Shown piece after piece: positions 1 through 10,200 of a DNA stretch of 64,000 nucleotides. Source of the stretch: Myrica gale (taxonomy: Eukaryota; Streptophyta; Magnoliopsida; Fagales; Myricaceae); the NCBI GenBank assembly GCA_963930655.1, contig OZ005602.1:7680001-7744000 (forward strand). Direction: 5' to 3'. Each line of letters opens with the position of its first letter. Within the stretch, counting starts at the first letter, position 1. The notes beneath the pieces were generated by a model. The model worked only from the letters and a program-made list of their open reading frames with translations. It ran no database searches and was not told the DNA's origin. Made by a program: the position numbers and the translations under genes.

Positions 1-301
1 AAAAATACCAAGAATACAAACTATACATCTAGTTTAAAATACATTCTATGCAACTGATGACCAAGAACTAGGGCTGTTCAGTGCCACCGAAAAATTCTGG
101 TGGCACCGGCAGCAACACCGGTTTTCCGGCACCGGCTTCACTGATGCAGGTGCTAGTTTCAGATTTTGCAAAAAATTCGGTGCTATTCCAGGTTTTCGGG
201 TTACCTGGCACCAGGTTCCCTGGTACTGGACACCGGATTTTTTTTAAATAAAATACGAATCGTTTTGTCAACCCCCATTGGCCCCCTCACCCGTTTGTGT
301 T

Positions 302-620
302 CTCACTCCGCAAACCCCCCGGTCCCTCCAAAAGAAGTATTCCTATTCTTCTCCCCCCTTTTTTTTTAACAAAACGAATCGTTTTGTTTAAAGTGACATT
401 AATCACCTCCTCCCGGCTCCCTATTTCATTTGTTGTTCACAACTTCGCAGACCCCTGGCCCCCCCAAAAGAAGAATCTCGATTCTTCTCACCTCTTTTTT
501 TTTTTTTTAACAAAATGGATCATTTTGTTTAAGTGAATTTAATCCCCGTCCCCCCATTTCATTTTTTTGCAGACCCCTTGGCGCCCCTCAGAATTATCCC
601 AATTCTTCTCCGGTTCTCCC
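302..620. repeat. degenerate tandem repeat of about 120-140 bp with embedded palindrome
   Basis: Three successive units begin with a GCARACCCC motif at 310, 448 and 569. Each continues through an AATTCTTCTC-like stretch and a pyrimidine tract. Units one and two then carry a palindrome of the form AACAAAACG-n-CGTTTTGTT (368-388 and about 510-530). A decayed copy of the palindrome alone is near 250-265. The block lies between the hAT terminal region and the hATC domain, where hAT elements often have subterminal repeats. Confidence 0.6.
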
Positions 621-782
621 CCCTCCCCGCGCATCCCCCCTCCCCTCTGGCCCTCTTGCTCTCTCTCTCTCTTGGCCCCCCAACCCCCCAACAGTTGACA
701 ATGTCTCCTCTAATGACACTGTCATTGACCATTTAAAGAGGAGAGAGACAATTGCAAAAATATACTCTAGATGTAGGCAATT

Positions 783-1046
783 GCTAGCATAGCTCGGGAC
801 GTGTTGGTAATTTCCATTACCATTGTACCTTTTGAGTCAGTATTTAGCACTGGAGGTCGGGTATTGGATCCCTTTCGAAGTTCCTTGGCCCCAAAAGCTG
901 AAAAAGGTCTCATTTGTGCTCAAAATTGGATGAGATGCGACCCTATTGTAGAGGAGGGCATGACTTTTGATATGTTAGAAGATCCACAAACTTATATGAT
1001 TGACTCGGGTAATTTTATTTCTGCTTCTGTTAGTTTATTAGTATGA
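783..1046 (+). pseudogene. hAT transposase C-terminal dimerisation domain (hATC) fragment
   Basis: The translation contains ARDVLVISIT, then FESVFSTGGRVLDPFRSSL, then LICAQNW. These match the hATC dimerisation region of plant Ac/RICESLEEPER-type transposases (usual form ARDVLAIP, SESAFSTGGRVLDPFRSSL, LICTQNWL). Only about 87 codons are present, to a stop at 1044-1046; a full hAT transposase is 600-800 residues. There is no BED zinc finger or catalytic core upstream, where pyrimidine-rich repeats lie instead. The family is clear, and the copy cannot encode active transposase. Domesticated hAT genes keep the same block, but they would have the rest of the protein. Confidence 0.85.
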
Positions 1047-1430
1047 ATAATAATTTTATTTTTATTTTTATAAATTATAATTTGGTGTATTTAAATATAT
1101 TGTGTAGAGTTACCAATCTTGGCGACGGTGATCGAGGAGTAGGAATTTTGAAAGAGTTACCCATCTTTAAGATGTTCTTACAGTTACTTCTCTAAGTTTA
1201 TCATTTTGGATTTTATTGGTTGAGACTTTAGATTCTCATCTTGTTGTGATGTTCTCTAAGTTTACTGATTTTGGATTTTATTATTTTGTACTTTAAATTC
1301 TAATCATATCTGTTAAGATAATCTTTCATTTGATTGATTTTGGATTTCATTAGTTTAGATTTTATTGATATGTAATTAATGGACAAAAAGAAAAAAGAAA
1401 AAAAATATATTTGGCCAAGTGCGTAAAATG
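1047..1430. other. AT-rich spacer, nothing recognised
   Basis: A-T rich sequence following the hATC stop. It includes a loosely repeated TTTGGATTTTATT/TGATTTTGGATTT motif between about 1200 and 1360, probably 3' untranslated hAT sequence. No ORF, RNA gene or terminal inverted repeat was recognised. Confidence 0.4.
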
Positions 1431-2253
1431 CTAAAAAATGGCCCAATATGAATGTAGGATAACTGGAAACCGTCACCGCTAAGGGCCGATTTTTGCCCTT
1501 AACTGTGTAGGTGTAAGTGACAATTATTTAAAAACTGACCTATCTGCTGGTGAAGACCTCGGATCTATAGCGACGACTGCTAATGATCTACTCTACTACA
1601 ACGTTTTGTAAAATGCCGCTAAAGACCAATTTTACAAAACGCTGCTATGTCTTTAAAGGCGTCTTAAAAAGCTGTTGTAGGTCGATTTTGGTCTGCGTTT
1701 AAACACCTATAGCACTGTTTTTGCGACTGCTGCTAATGGTCTATGACAGCGTTTTAGATTTATTTATTTATTTTCGTCCAATGTTTTAGAACGCCACTAT
1801 ATTAGTATTAAAAACTCTGTAATAGAAAAATGTAATAAAACAAAATATATTTCATCATTGACTAAATAACCACGTCTTACAAGTTTTGCAACAAACATAA
1901 ATAAGTTCTAAAAGTTTCTTAGTAGTCTAAAAACTAGCAAGTAATGACATTTAACAACAAATAATTATAACTTTAATCCTTAGCAGCTTCAGCACCTGCA
2001 CTAGCACAATATGTTTCAACACTATCTGCATCATCTGTATTACCACCAGCACCATCACCCTCACCCTCACCATCAACATTGTCTGTAATTGCAATATTTG
2101 AAAATTAACAAATAGTAATGACATGAACAAAGATAAAAATAAATAAATACAAACATAAGAGCTTAGCACACACTTAAAATCAAATTAATGGCAGACTTCA
2201 TTTATGTTAGTATCTTACCATGAAACGTTTTATGGCTTGCATGAGATGATCTA
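1431..2253 (-). mobile_element. CACTA-B transposon 3' portion (truncated)
   Basis: From 1480 to 1760 the sequence is filled with degenerate GCCGCTAAAGACC / CTATAGCG.CG motifs, the same subterminal type as the clear CACTA end at 62333. Further right it resembles 62640-62850, including the TTCATCATTGA block and a spliced C-terminal transposase exon on the minus strand. The CACTA terminus itself is missing on the left. On the right, the element meets broken G2 gag near 2253. This is a truncated copy of the family seen intact-ended at 62333. Confidence 0.55.
1973..2082 (-). pseudogene. CACTA-B transposase last exon, acidic tail
   Basis: On the minus strand an ATTACAG acceptor precedes an exon encoding an acidic Gly/Glu/Asp tail (VDGEGEGDGAGG...AEAAKD) ending in TAA at 1973-1975. 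A preceding minus-strand segment ends in the donor-like ATG|GTAAGATAC near 2218. The equivalent place in the second CACTA-B copy (62796-62846) also holds a short acidic last exon ending at a stop. The catalytic part is absent. The assignment rests on position and shared flanks rather than a diagnostic motif, so it is tentative. Confidence 0.35.
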
Positions 2254-2692
2254 AGGAATCAAGTGAGGAGCGAAACATGACAACTCCACAAATTGAGCCG
2301 CATACACCTCTACGGACATCGACCCTTGTACCAGAGTAGTGAATTCTCTCGCCTTTGCATCTCGAGCCGATCTTGGGAAATACCGATTTAGAAACTCCTT
2401 TTTAAATCTTTTTGTTAGCCCAAGGTTGTTTTGCAAACAATCTTTAAATGATTTTGATGATAACAAAATTCTCTATGATTAAAGACTTTTTGATTTTAAC
2501 TTTGTCAAATCCATCATTTCCAAGTCTTATCTCAAATGGATTAATGTTCTCTAACTAAAACTTCCTTAGAATCACTTAAGCATCATTACGCTTGTTGTAA
2601 CAAACTTTTCTCCTTTGTGGAAATCTTTAAAAAGGTCTTTAAATGGTTTTGAGGCTTAAAAAAAATCTTATTTTTTCTTCCAGGATGCTTAA

Positions 2693-2924
2693 GTGTCGAC
2701 ACATACAGGACATGTGTCGACACATTGCACTTACTCCCGAGACTGGAAATCATGGTGTCGACACATATGTGACATGGTGTCGACACATTGCATTAACTCC
2801 CGAATGGTGAAAACATGGTGTCGACACATATTGACATGGTGTCGACACATTGCACTAACTCCCGATTACTCACTTTTTGCTCATTTTTCTAGGTGTCAGC
2901 ACATACTATTAGATGTGTCAGCAC
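2693..2924. promoter_or_regulatory. GTGTCGACAC palindrome array in LTR U3
   Basis: Six perfect GTGTCGACAC palindromes start at 2693, 2714, 2755, 2777, 2818 and 2839. Two GTGTCAGCAC variants start at 2893 and 2915. They form doublets spaced 21-22 bp, and doublets repeat about every 62 bp. The array ends about 300 bp upstream of the LTR TATA box, as expected for U3 enhancer sites of a dimeric DNA-binding protein. The binding protein is unknown. Confidence 0.75.
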
Positions 2925-3218
2925 ATCTCACGAAATTGAGGATTTTCCGGAAAGCAATCAGACGCATTTATTTGCCCCTCATTTCACGGGCAACTTTCCA
3001 ACGGCCATCTCACCTACCCCACTGACCGTTGAAGAAAACTTTGTTTAAATTCAAGACCAGTAGTTGAAGAAACAGCTCTCTCACCTACTTGCACGACATT
3101 GGCAATAACTCCGTGACCTAACTTTTGAGAAAAGAGAGAAAGCACAGAGAAGAGTAAAGTTCCGCATCCTTTGAGAAGGCCTGCTATTTCACCATCATAT
3201 TTTTCGAGTCTTCTATAT

Positions 3219-3225
3219 TATAAAA
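3219..3225 (+). promoter_or_regulatory. TATA box of Sire-A solo LTR
   Basis: TATAAAA about 800 bp into the LTR and 300 bp downstream of the palindrome array; the only strong TATA in this LTR on its own strand. Confidence 0.55.
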
Positions 3226-4200
3226 CCACTCTATCTCCTACCATTGTGCCACTCACTTGTAAATTCGGCTTTAAGAGCCAATACTTGAGTTTTCCCTTGT
3301 ACCCACTTCATTTAAAGCTTGAGAGTGTTGGGTAAACACTGGGTCTTACTTGTGAGAGTAGAAGAAATCCTCTAGGTTGTGAGGATTTGTGAATGTTTAA
3401 GCGTGAGCTTTAAAAACGCTTTGTAACGGTTCCTTAGCACCCCAGAAGCTAAGGTGTACTTGCTATTCGATTATAGTAAGGGAAGCCCAAGGAAGTCTAT
3501 AGCCTTGGGGGTGGACGTAGACAAGGATTGACCGAACCACCTAAAAACACGGTGTTATCTCTCTATCTCTTTATCTCCTTAATTTTGTATATATTGTTGT
3601 TCATTAATCTTTTGCCTTATCTTCTATATGTGCTTAAGTCTCTTTGCAATCGTATAATTTTTTGGAACCCAATTCACCCCCCTCTTGGGTTGCTCTTGAA
3701 CTTTCACTTTCCCAAGTAATAGGAGCTCCCTGAAACTTCTGCGCCAGCAACGTGCTTTTGGATAGCCACCATCGCTTTGCTTCCCCAGACAGCTTATAAG
3801 TGGCATACAACACTTTCTACTCATCAGTGCAACCCAACACACTAAGCAACTCCTCGATATCGAGAATCCAATTCTCAGTAGACATTGGGTCAGTCTTGCC
3901 GTTAAAAATAGCTGGGTGCTGATGATTAAACTGGTCAAAGGAACACCCTTCGGTACGTTCCATATGGCGGAAGGGGTTCTAGTTCATTTGCTGAGCCATG
4001 AAACCCGCCAAATTTCGGAGCATCTCTTCTGCATTGAATCAAGGATTTTGTTGTCCATGATCTCTCGATTCGGGCACCCGTCTCCCACATTCTCAGTCAT
4101 ATCTTCCCTGAGAGACAACACCCAAGTTACGATGACAACTACTATAAAATATTCAAGCTTAAAGGATTCAAGCCTAGGCCTTATTAAACCTCTAAACCAT

Positions 4201-4212
4201 CCTCTGATACCA
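4201..4212 (-). other. G2 primer-binding site
   Basis: On the minus strand this reads TGGTATCAGAGG, complementary to the 3' end of initiator tRNA-Met. It lies 2 bp inside the LTR boundary, as in most plant LTR retrotransposons, and fixes the element orientation and the LTR end. Confidence 0.8.
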
Positions 4213-5792
4213 ACTGTCACGCCCTGTGCCAGTACTTACCCTCTAGGCTCTCATATAGTAATAGAATGCACACAAGCGGGGATTACATCACGAACTAATC
4301 CTCTAAAGGTCTGATAATTGACTTTGAAAATCTTAGCGAAAATGTTTAAGTTACATTATTAAGGGGAAAATAATGTTTTAGGGTTTTAACCAAAAACGAC
4401 ATTTAAAGTAAGTTTTAAAAGTTATGACTTACATAAATAAAATGAAGTAATTACAAAGATAGGCTTATAATAAACTAGAGAGTGAAAGTTAAAATTTTCT
4501 TCTTGGCATAAGGAAAAGAAAAACAGAAAAAAAGAAAACCTCGAAAGGATATATATATATATATAATTTCCACTATAGCAATTACAAAAGCGAACTCCTT
4601 CATGAGGATACAGAAGTAAAAGGAAGTAAGTACAAAAGTGGAAGCTATCTACAGCTTTTCGTCCTATAACAACCAAGAAACCGAAACCGGCAGCTGGACT
4701 AAAGTAACAACTACATATGTCTAATCTATCCTTGACTCAGAGTCGGAGGTTAGGTCGATAACCTCCGTATTAGAGGTTAGGTCGATAATCTAATTATCCC
4801 CAGTACCCTCTACCGGTGGTGCCGGTGAAAGAGGGAAGAGATACAGAAGAGTCGGGTCAACATCGAAGAATTCCTCACTCATAAAGGTCAACATCTGCTG
4901 TGTCCAAGGCCCACAACCATAGTTGTACATACAAGAAAATTAAACAAATAAAGGGGCGAGTTCTACTGACTCAGTAAGGGGGAAAATGGAACATGTTATG
5001 AAAAACTATAATAGCATGTCAATCATAAGAATTAAGCATTGATACCATAAACAACTTAACATGATATGATCGATGCAATGCAGGGATGATGTATCTGTTC
5101 CCCTATCATTTCACTTTCTATCTTTCCGTTCTTTCTTTCTTTCTTTCAGGTCATCAGAGGTGTCCTTTAGTCTCTCTGTTTCACCCCGCAGAGGCCGGGT
5201 TGTGCATCTCTCCTCTCCTCTGGGACTGTCCCGTGCCTCAACACCAGGACCCTGTCAAGCGTATATTGTTTCACGCCAGGGTACCAACCATTCCTTTCAG
5301 TGGTAGTTTGCATTATCCCACTGTTGTGATCGGTACCGTCACTCTTTCATTGGACCACCTTCGGATATGAGTTTCATTATGATTATTATTATTATGATCA
5401 TTTGGTCAACAATTCGACATACCCATGAGGTGATGCAACATGACATGTCATAAACTTCAACAAGTCATATATGTTCATCAATAGACTTACACATACCATC
5501 CATACATGTTCATTAATAAAATGCATAAGGAAATTATAAAGAATTAAACCATTCAGCATAAAACGTTTACTGAAGGCCTTTTAAAATTCCACAAAGTTGT
5601 ACAAAATTCCGAGCTTGTTTTAGGTTAACGAGCCTAAAATCCATTTAGGCCACTAAAAGGGCTTTGTATTTTGAGCCCCCATTTCCACTCGGTTTGGACT
5701 CAAATTTGGGCTTTCCAATTTATTTTTCAAGATCTACACATCCATAAAGTTATTTTTTCAGTTCGTACCTTTTTACATTAACAATGAGTGTG

Positions 5793-6100
5793 AAATGTCG
5801 AAAATGCCCTTGAAACCTCTAGGGGCATTTGGACCTTTCCCGATCTCAGATAGCCTTGCAATTCTTACTGGAACTAATGTACTCCTGTAATACATGTACA
5901 CCAATTTCCGGGCCATAATTCCAAAGATTCCGTGGGGTTGTTTTGAGAAATGCCGAAACTGCCTTGGAGACATCCAGGGGCATTTTGGTCCTTTATTGAC
6001 CTCATATTGCCCTGCAATTTTTACTGGGGCCTACTGTGATCATACACTATACGTACAAAAATTTCCAGGCCAAAAATTCAAATATTTCATGTGGACACTT
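5793..6100. repeat. diverged 157-bp tandem duplication in G2 LTR
   Basis: The blocks starting ATGTCGAAAATGCCCTTG (5793) and ATGCCGAAACTGCCTTGG (5950) can be followed in register through AGGGGCATTTGG, GCAATTCTTACTGG and CCAATTTCCGGGCC-like segments. This is an old tandem duplication inside the LTR. Confidence 0.6.
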
Positions 6101-6889
6101 TGGACAGTGCAATATTTTCACTAACAAGGCTGCCTTTTTCATATGCTCTTCGTGTGTTATGATCTGTCTCTCTTCACTTATAAATTATCTATAATCTTCA
6201 CATACTTTAGATATGAAGAGACCAGTAAGCATTTACAGAAGTGTAAAACCAACATGCTGAAATAGACAGATCCAACAACTTATACGGTGTAGTTGGTTTT
6301 CTACAATATTCTCCCAACACATATCATGCAAACTACCCCTTACCTTAGCTGGTTGATGTATTGTTTTCTTGAAGTGTCACCATGTTAATAAAAGAAAAGA
6401 TAAAAGCTGATGGGAAGGAAAGTGCAGGCCGTAATTACCCCAAGCTCTTCCCTTTTTCCTACTTTTTTTCCCTTTCTTTCTTGATTCGGTCAGCTAGATT
6501 CTCCCTTCCTTTCGTTATCAGTTAGGTAGGTGAAAGTTCATTCGAGTACTAGGTTCTTATTTCTCTCTTTCTCTCTCTCTCTTAGAAGACAACATAAGTG
6601 CATAAGCAACGAATTGAAAGCAACGAATTATAAGTGAACTCCCCCTAGCCAGCATACACAGCCCACTCTAGGTCTAGGCAATAATTAGCAAGATTTCAAA
6701 TCAGTTTGTAGCCATACACATACTGCCACCACACTTTCCATATCACACGTCTCTATTGTAAGCACAAAGTCAAGGCGTGAACCAATAAAAAAGCTTCACA
6801 TAGGCGGCCAGGATAATGGGGCATTAAATGCGCCTCAGGTGAAATTACGTCATGTGCAAAAATGACATCTAAACGCAAAATACCAGGGC

Positions 6890-7210
6890 ATACAGGGCAC
6901 ACCCGAAGTCCAAGGCTCAATACTCCCTGGATCTAGGAGTTCAGTACACCCGGGGTCCAGGGCTCCCGGGTCTTAAACCGCCCAGGAATTCTTGGGCTCA
7001 ATACCCCGAGAATTCCTGGGTTCAGCTCAACCCGGGAATTCCGGGGCTTAGCTCAGCCCTGAAATTCCTGGGCTTGAGACACAAAACTCCCGAGTAGTGC
7101 TCAGGCCTGGGTCTCAACATTCCTGAGCAGTGCTCGGGTGTCACCACCTCCCAGGCATACGACACTCGGCTAGCCCGAGCATTAACTACCCAGAGACCTG
7201 ACCCTTACCA
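6890..7210. repeat. CCCGGGAATTCCGGG-type palindrome array in G2 LTR
   Basis: Variants of CCCGGGAATTCCGGGG follow each other, with AATT centres at 6987, 7011, 7037 and 7063, spacing 24-26 bp. They are flanked by weaker ACCCGGGGTCCAGGGC and GTGCTCGGG units. The array sits 220-540 bp inside the LTR start. No such array was seen in the other G2 LTR (49212 onward), so it looks like a copy-specific expansion. Confidence 0.6.
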
Positions 7211-10200
7211 CTCGGCTACCCTGAGCATTAACTACCCAATAATTACATTTTTGCCCCTGTTCACCCTAATAACCCAAACAACCCTTGCAACCTGTCTAAT
7301 TCGATAGCCAAATGAACGTAAATATAAAACACAAAGAAAAATATGTCATATAAACACTATATAATATAACTTATGTCCTATACATAAAAACTATTTTAAA
7401 TAGGTGACTTAAACAAGATAGGGATGTTACACCGCACCACTATGTACCCGTCCGCACGCCCTCTTACACTTCAACACACCGATTTAGTAATTCTCAAACG
7501 ACAGCGTATGCTTATTATCATGAACGTTCGGACGTTACAATACTGTCCGCACACTACATTACATCACACGAGACCGCTTAGGAAATACCAAGACGATAGC
7601 GTCTGATACTAAACAACCACGCCCCGACCGTATAAACAAGGGTTCAGACGATTTGTTTTATAGAATACGACACCGTTCAAGCTTACATTGACGTAGACAT
7701 TCCCATCCGAACGGTTCTAGACGATTTTGATATTTTTTTTTCATTTTTTAATTAAATTTATTAGTAAGTTTTAAATAACCAAACTTAGTTAATAATGTAA
7801 ATAATCTTAAGTGGATTAAGTTCTAATATCAATATTTTTTATACACAATGAGTGTACCGAAATTAGAAACGTAACATTAATTAGCATATTGTATTAAGTT
7901 CTAATAAATACAAATAACATAACTGAAATGACATAAATATATCAAGTATCGTCAAAACATAATATGAACAAAAACATCAAATACAATAACTACATGTCCA
8001 CAAAAAAATAATATAAATGTAAATGTCCTCAAAACATAATAAAAAACTAAACGGGATAATAAAAGAAAATACATGTAGATTACTGCCCATCATCATCATC
8101 ATCCGTGAGTTTTAGAACGTGACAGACGTGACGAAGGTGCTCTTCTATCAGCACGACCCACTCAGTCGGGGGAAAGAACTTTGCACCGGTTGCCACGCCC
8201 TTCAGAACCTCCTTAAGCGCAACGACCTCCTTCTTCCACCCAAAGTCCATGTCGATGACCTTCTGCTCTAAAGTCGTTAGATGATGACTGATATAACTGA
8301 CCATGCAATCGGTACGCTGCAAGACCGACTGCATCTGCTGAGACAGCTCTGTCATCATATAGTCCCTCCAACTCGGCCGCTGTGCCCCAAGTCCCTGGGT
8401 TGAGCTCTGCCCAGGATCCCGCCCCTCCATTGCCTCCTCAGGTTGCTCATGTCGTCTAACTCTACCAACCTGAGCGATGTGTAACATTCGGCGTGACTAG
8501 GGCATCAATTTGGAGAGCGAGGTCTTGTTGATCAATCTAAGTGGAAGAACACTTGGCTCTTCACCACCCATGGGTACCATCTGGCGTGCAGAAACTGGGT
8601 CAGAAGAATCCTGTGCGGCAATACTGGTGGATGTATGATGCTATATCAACAAGTAGCCCCCGTACAACTACCAGGCATAGTAACTCGACCCGACTATTAG
8701 ACAGGGTCGATGGAGGAGCATAAGATCAGATCCATGATCCGCCAAAAAGGAAGCAGCTGCCTATATACCATATAGGCTATGTCCAAAATCGTTGTATCAT
8801 GGTACGGAATACCTCGACCTTAGTAGGCCTGCCCTCCTCACTCATTGGCAGGTTTGGGAATGCTACCAAATATCTCTTGTACCCCGAAAAATTTGCCAGC
8901 TCGTCGGACGAGAATATGATCGGATAATGACCTCCATACTAGGCTCCTTGAGGTCCCTCGCCCGTAATATTGAGCAATAAAACTCCCGCACCATATTATC
9001 TGACGCATAGCCGATCCTGTGAATCAATGGAAGCCAACCTAACTCCTCCACCACCTCCGAAAGTGTCTGACCCTCAAATGTGAGCTCGTTAAAGTCTGCC
9101 AACTTGATGTCCCGCTCGACGACATTCGAGCGCGACATAATGATCGTTGTATGCTGCTCCACCGTTAATGTGAGACCCCGTATTTCATTTTTGCTATTTG
9201 CTATTTGCTATTTGCTCTATGTATTTGTTTTGGATTTAAATTCAAGGGGCCGTTGTTTGGCCAATGTAAGATGTTAAGTTGATTATGATATTTTGAACTA
9301 TAAGTTTTCATTAAGTATTTTCATTATGAGGTGAAATTATGTTAGTATAATTTTTCATGACCGAATTTCTCAAGGTAGATTTTCTTTATGAATAAGTTTT
9401 TCCATTGGCCTATTATTATGCTACCATGATTTATGAAATTAAATGCCAAGAATATTTGGGAGTGTATTATATTTCTTATTGTTGCTGAAATTCTTTAAGC
9501 AAAAATTTATTACATATTAATCTATGGTTGTGAATTCTATGTTAGTGCATGTGGATTATTCCATGTTTTAATTAAGTAACCTTAATCTCCATTAGGCAGT
9601 CTTAAGCCTCATTAGAAGAATTAAGTGATAAGTTAGTGTGCTTATAGAATAGTTTAATGAAGAACTAAGTAATAGGTTAGTGTGCTTATAGAGTAGTTTA
9701 ATAGAGATAAGTTATTGTGCCTATAAAGTGGTCTATGTGATAAGAGATAAAGCAAGATGAAATAGTAGAAGAATGAGAGTTAAGAGAGGAGATTCACGTG
9801 AAAGGCTAGAGGGTTGAAGTGGCTTTTAGAGTAGTTCACGTGAAGGACTTGAGTTAAGGAGAAAAGATAAATGCCATGTCAAACCGGCCATATCAACCAA
9901 TGGCATTGGGCGATACAACCTAAGGCATTCTCTCCCCTTTTCCCATAATTAAGACTAGATTCATGTTGCTTCCATTTTTGCACCTCACTCATCACTGTAC
10001 CCCTCACACCACTCAGCTCTTTCTCTTGACCGAAACACTCATCACTTCAGCTCATCTCTCTTTTGGCCGAGAACCCCCTTCACTTCTCCAAAGCATTTCT
10101 TCTTCCCTTTCACGCCACTTTCAGCATTTCCCTCACCTTAAGCCTCATCACAGCACCTTCTTACTCTCATCTCAGCTCTTTGTAGCCACACAAGAGAGAA

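Larger units (their letters stand above)
69..1046 (+). mobile_element. hAT transposon remnant, 5' end and hATC domain
   Basis: The left end starts with a hAT-like terminal sequence, TAGGGCTGTTCA at 69-80. The eight bases before it (61-68) could be an 8-bp target duplication, but no matching right end was found. Next come GGCACCGG-rich subterminal repeats (about 100-240), a tandem repeat block (about 302-620), and then a C-terminal hAT dimerisation domain at 783-1046. The zinc finger and catalytic core are missing, so this is an internally deleted, immobile copy. A related inverted fragment lies at 60360-60560. The right limit is uncertain. Confidence 0.6.
2413..3706 (+). mobile_element. Sire-A Ty1/copia solo LTR
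   Basis: Starts TGTTAGCCCAAGG and ends near a CCAATTCACCCCCCTCTTGG motif with a final CA. It is flanked by CTTTT (2408-2412) and CTTTC (3707-3711), a 5-bp duplication with one mismatch. Its start and end match the Sire-A LTR at 36866-38730 read on the other strand. No internal sequence or partner LTR is present, so it is a solo LTR left by LTR-LTR recombination. It carries a TATA box and a palindrome array and lies inside the G2 gag. Confidence 0.85.
2254..4190 (-). pseudogene. Ty3/gypsy (G2) gag, split by a solo LTR
   Basis: Minus-strand gag of a chromovirus-like element, which forms the particle shell. The upstream part (3712 to about 4190) holds the N-terminal gag with HPAIFNGKTDPM- and WILDIEELLSVLGC-like motifs, spread over frames by indels. 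The downstream part (2254-2412) encodes FKKEFLNRYFPRSARDAKAR and ends in a FAPHLIP motif. The interruption at 2413-3706 is a Sire-A solo LTR. When the 5-bp duplication is discounted, the reading frame continues across the insertion, so gag was still in frame there when hit. Everything after FAPHLIP (protease, RT, integrase) is missing. Confidence 0.8.
4215..7431 (-). mobile_element. G2 giant 5' LTR (Ty3/gypsy)
   Basis: On the minus strand the LTR starts TGTAACATCCC (right end, 7431) and ends GGCACAGGGCGTGACA (left end, 4215), followed by the primer-binding site. At about 3.2 kb it is very long for an LTR, as in Tekay/Del-like chromoviruses. The same terminal blocks occur in the oppositely oriented solo LTR at 49212-57623. 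Internally it holds a CTTT microsatellite near 5130, a diverged tandem duplication (5793-6100) and a GAATTC-centred palindrome array (about 6980-7070). ORFs inside it look non-coding. Confidence 0.8.

Noticed and set aside
1951..2169. Hydrophobic 72-aa minus-strand ORF
   Set aside because: Wrong frame of a region better read as the acidic last exon of CACTA-B.
2693..2924. Regularly spaced short repeats that could look like a CRISPR array
   Set aside because: The repeats are 10-bp palindromes, far shorter than CRISPR repeats, lie in plant LTR promoters, and there are no cas genes.
3916..4314. 132-aa plus-strand ORF
   Set aside because: Antisense to the G2 gag start, the primer-binding site and the LTR end; no independent evidence of coding.
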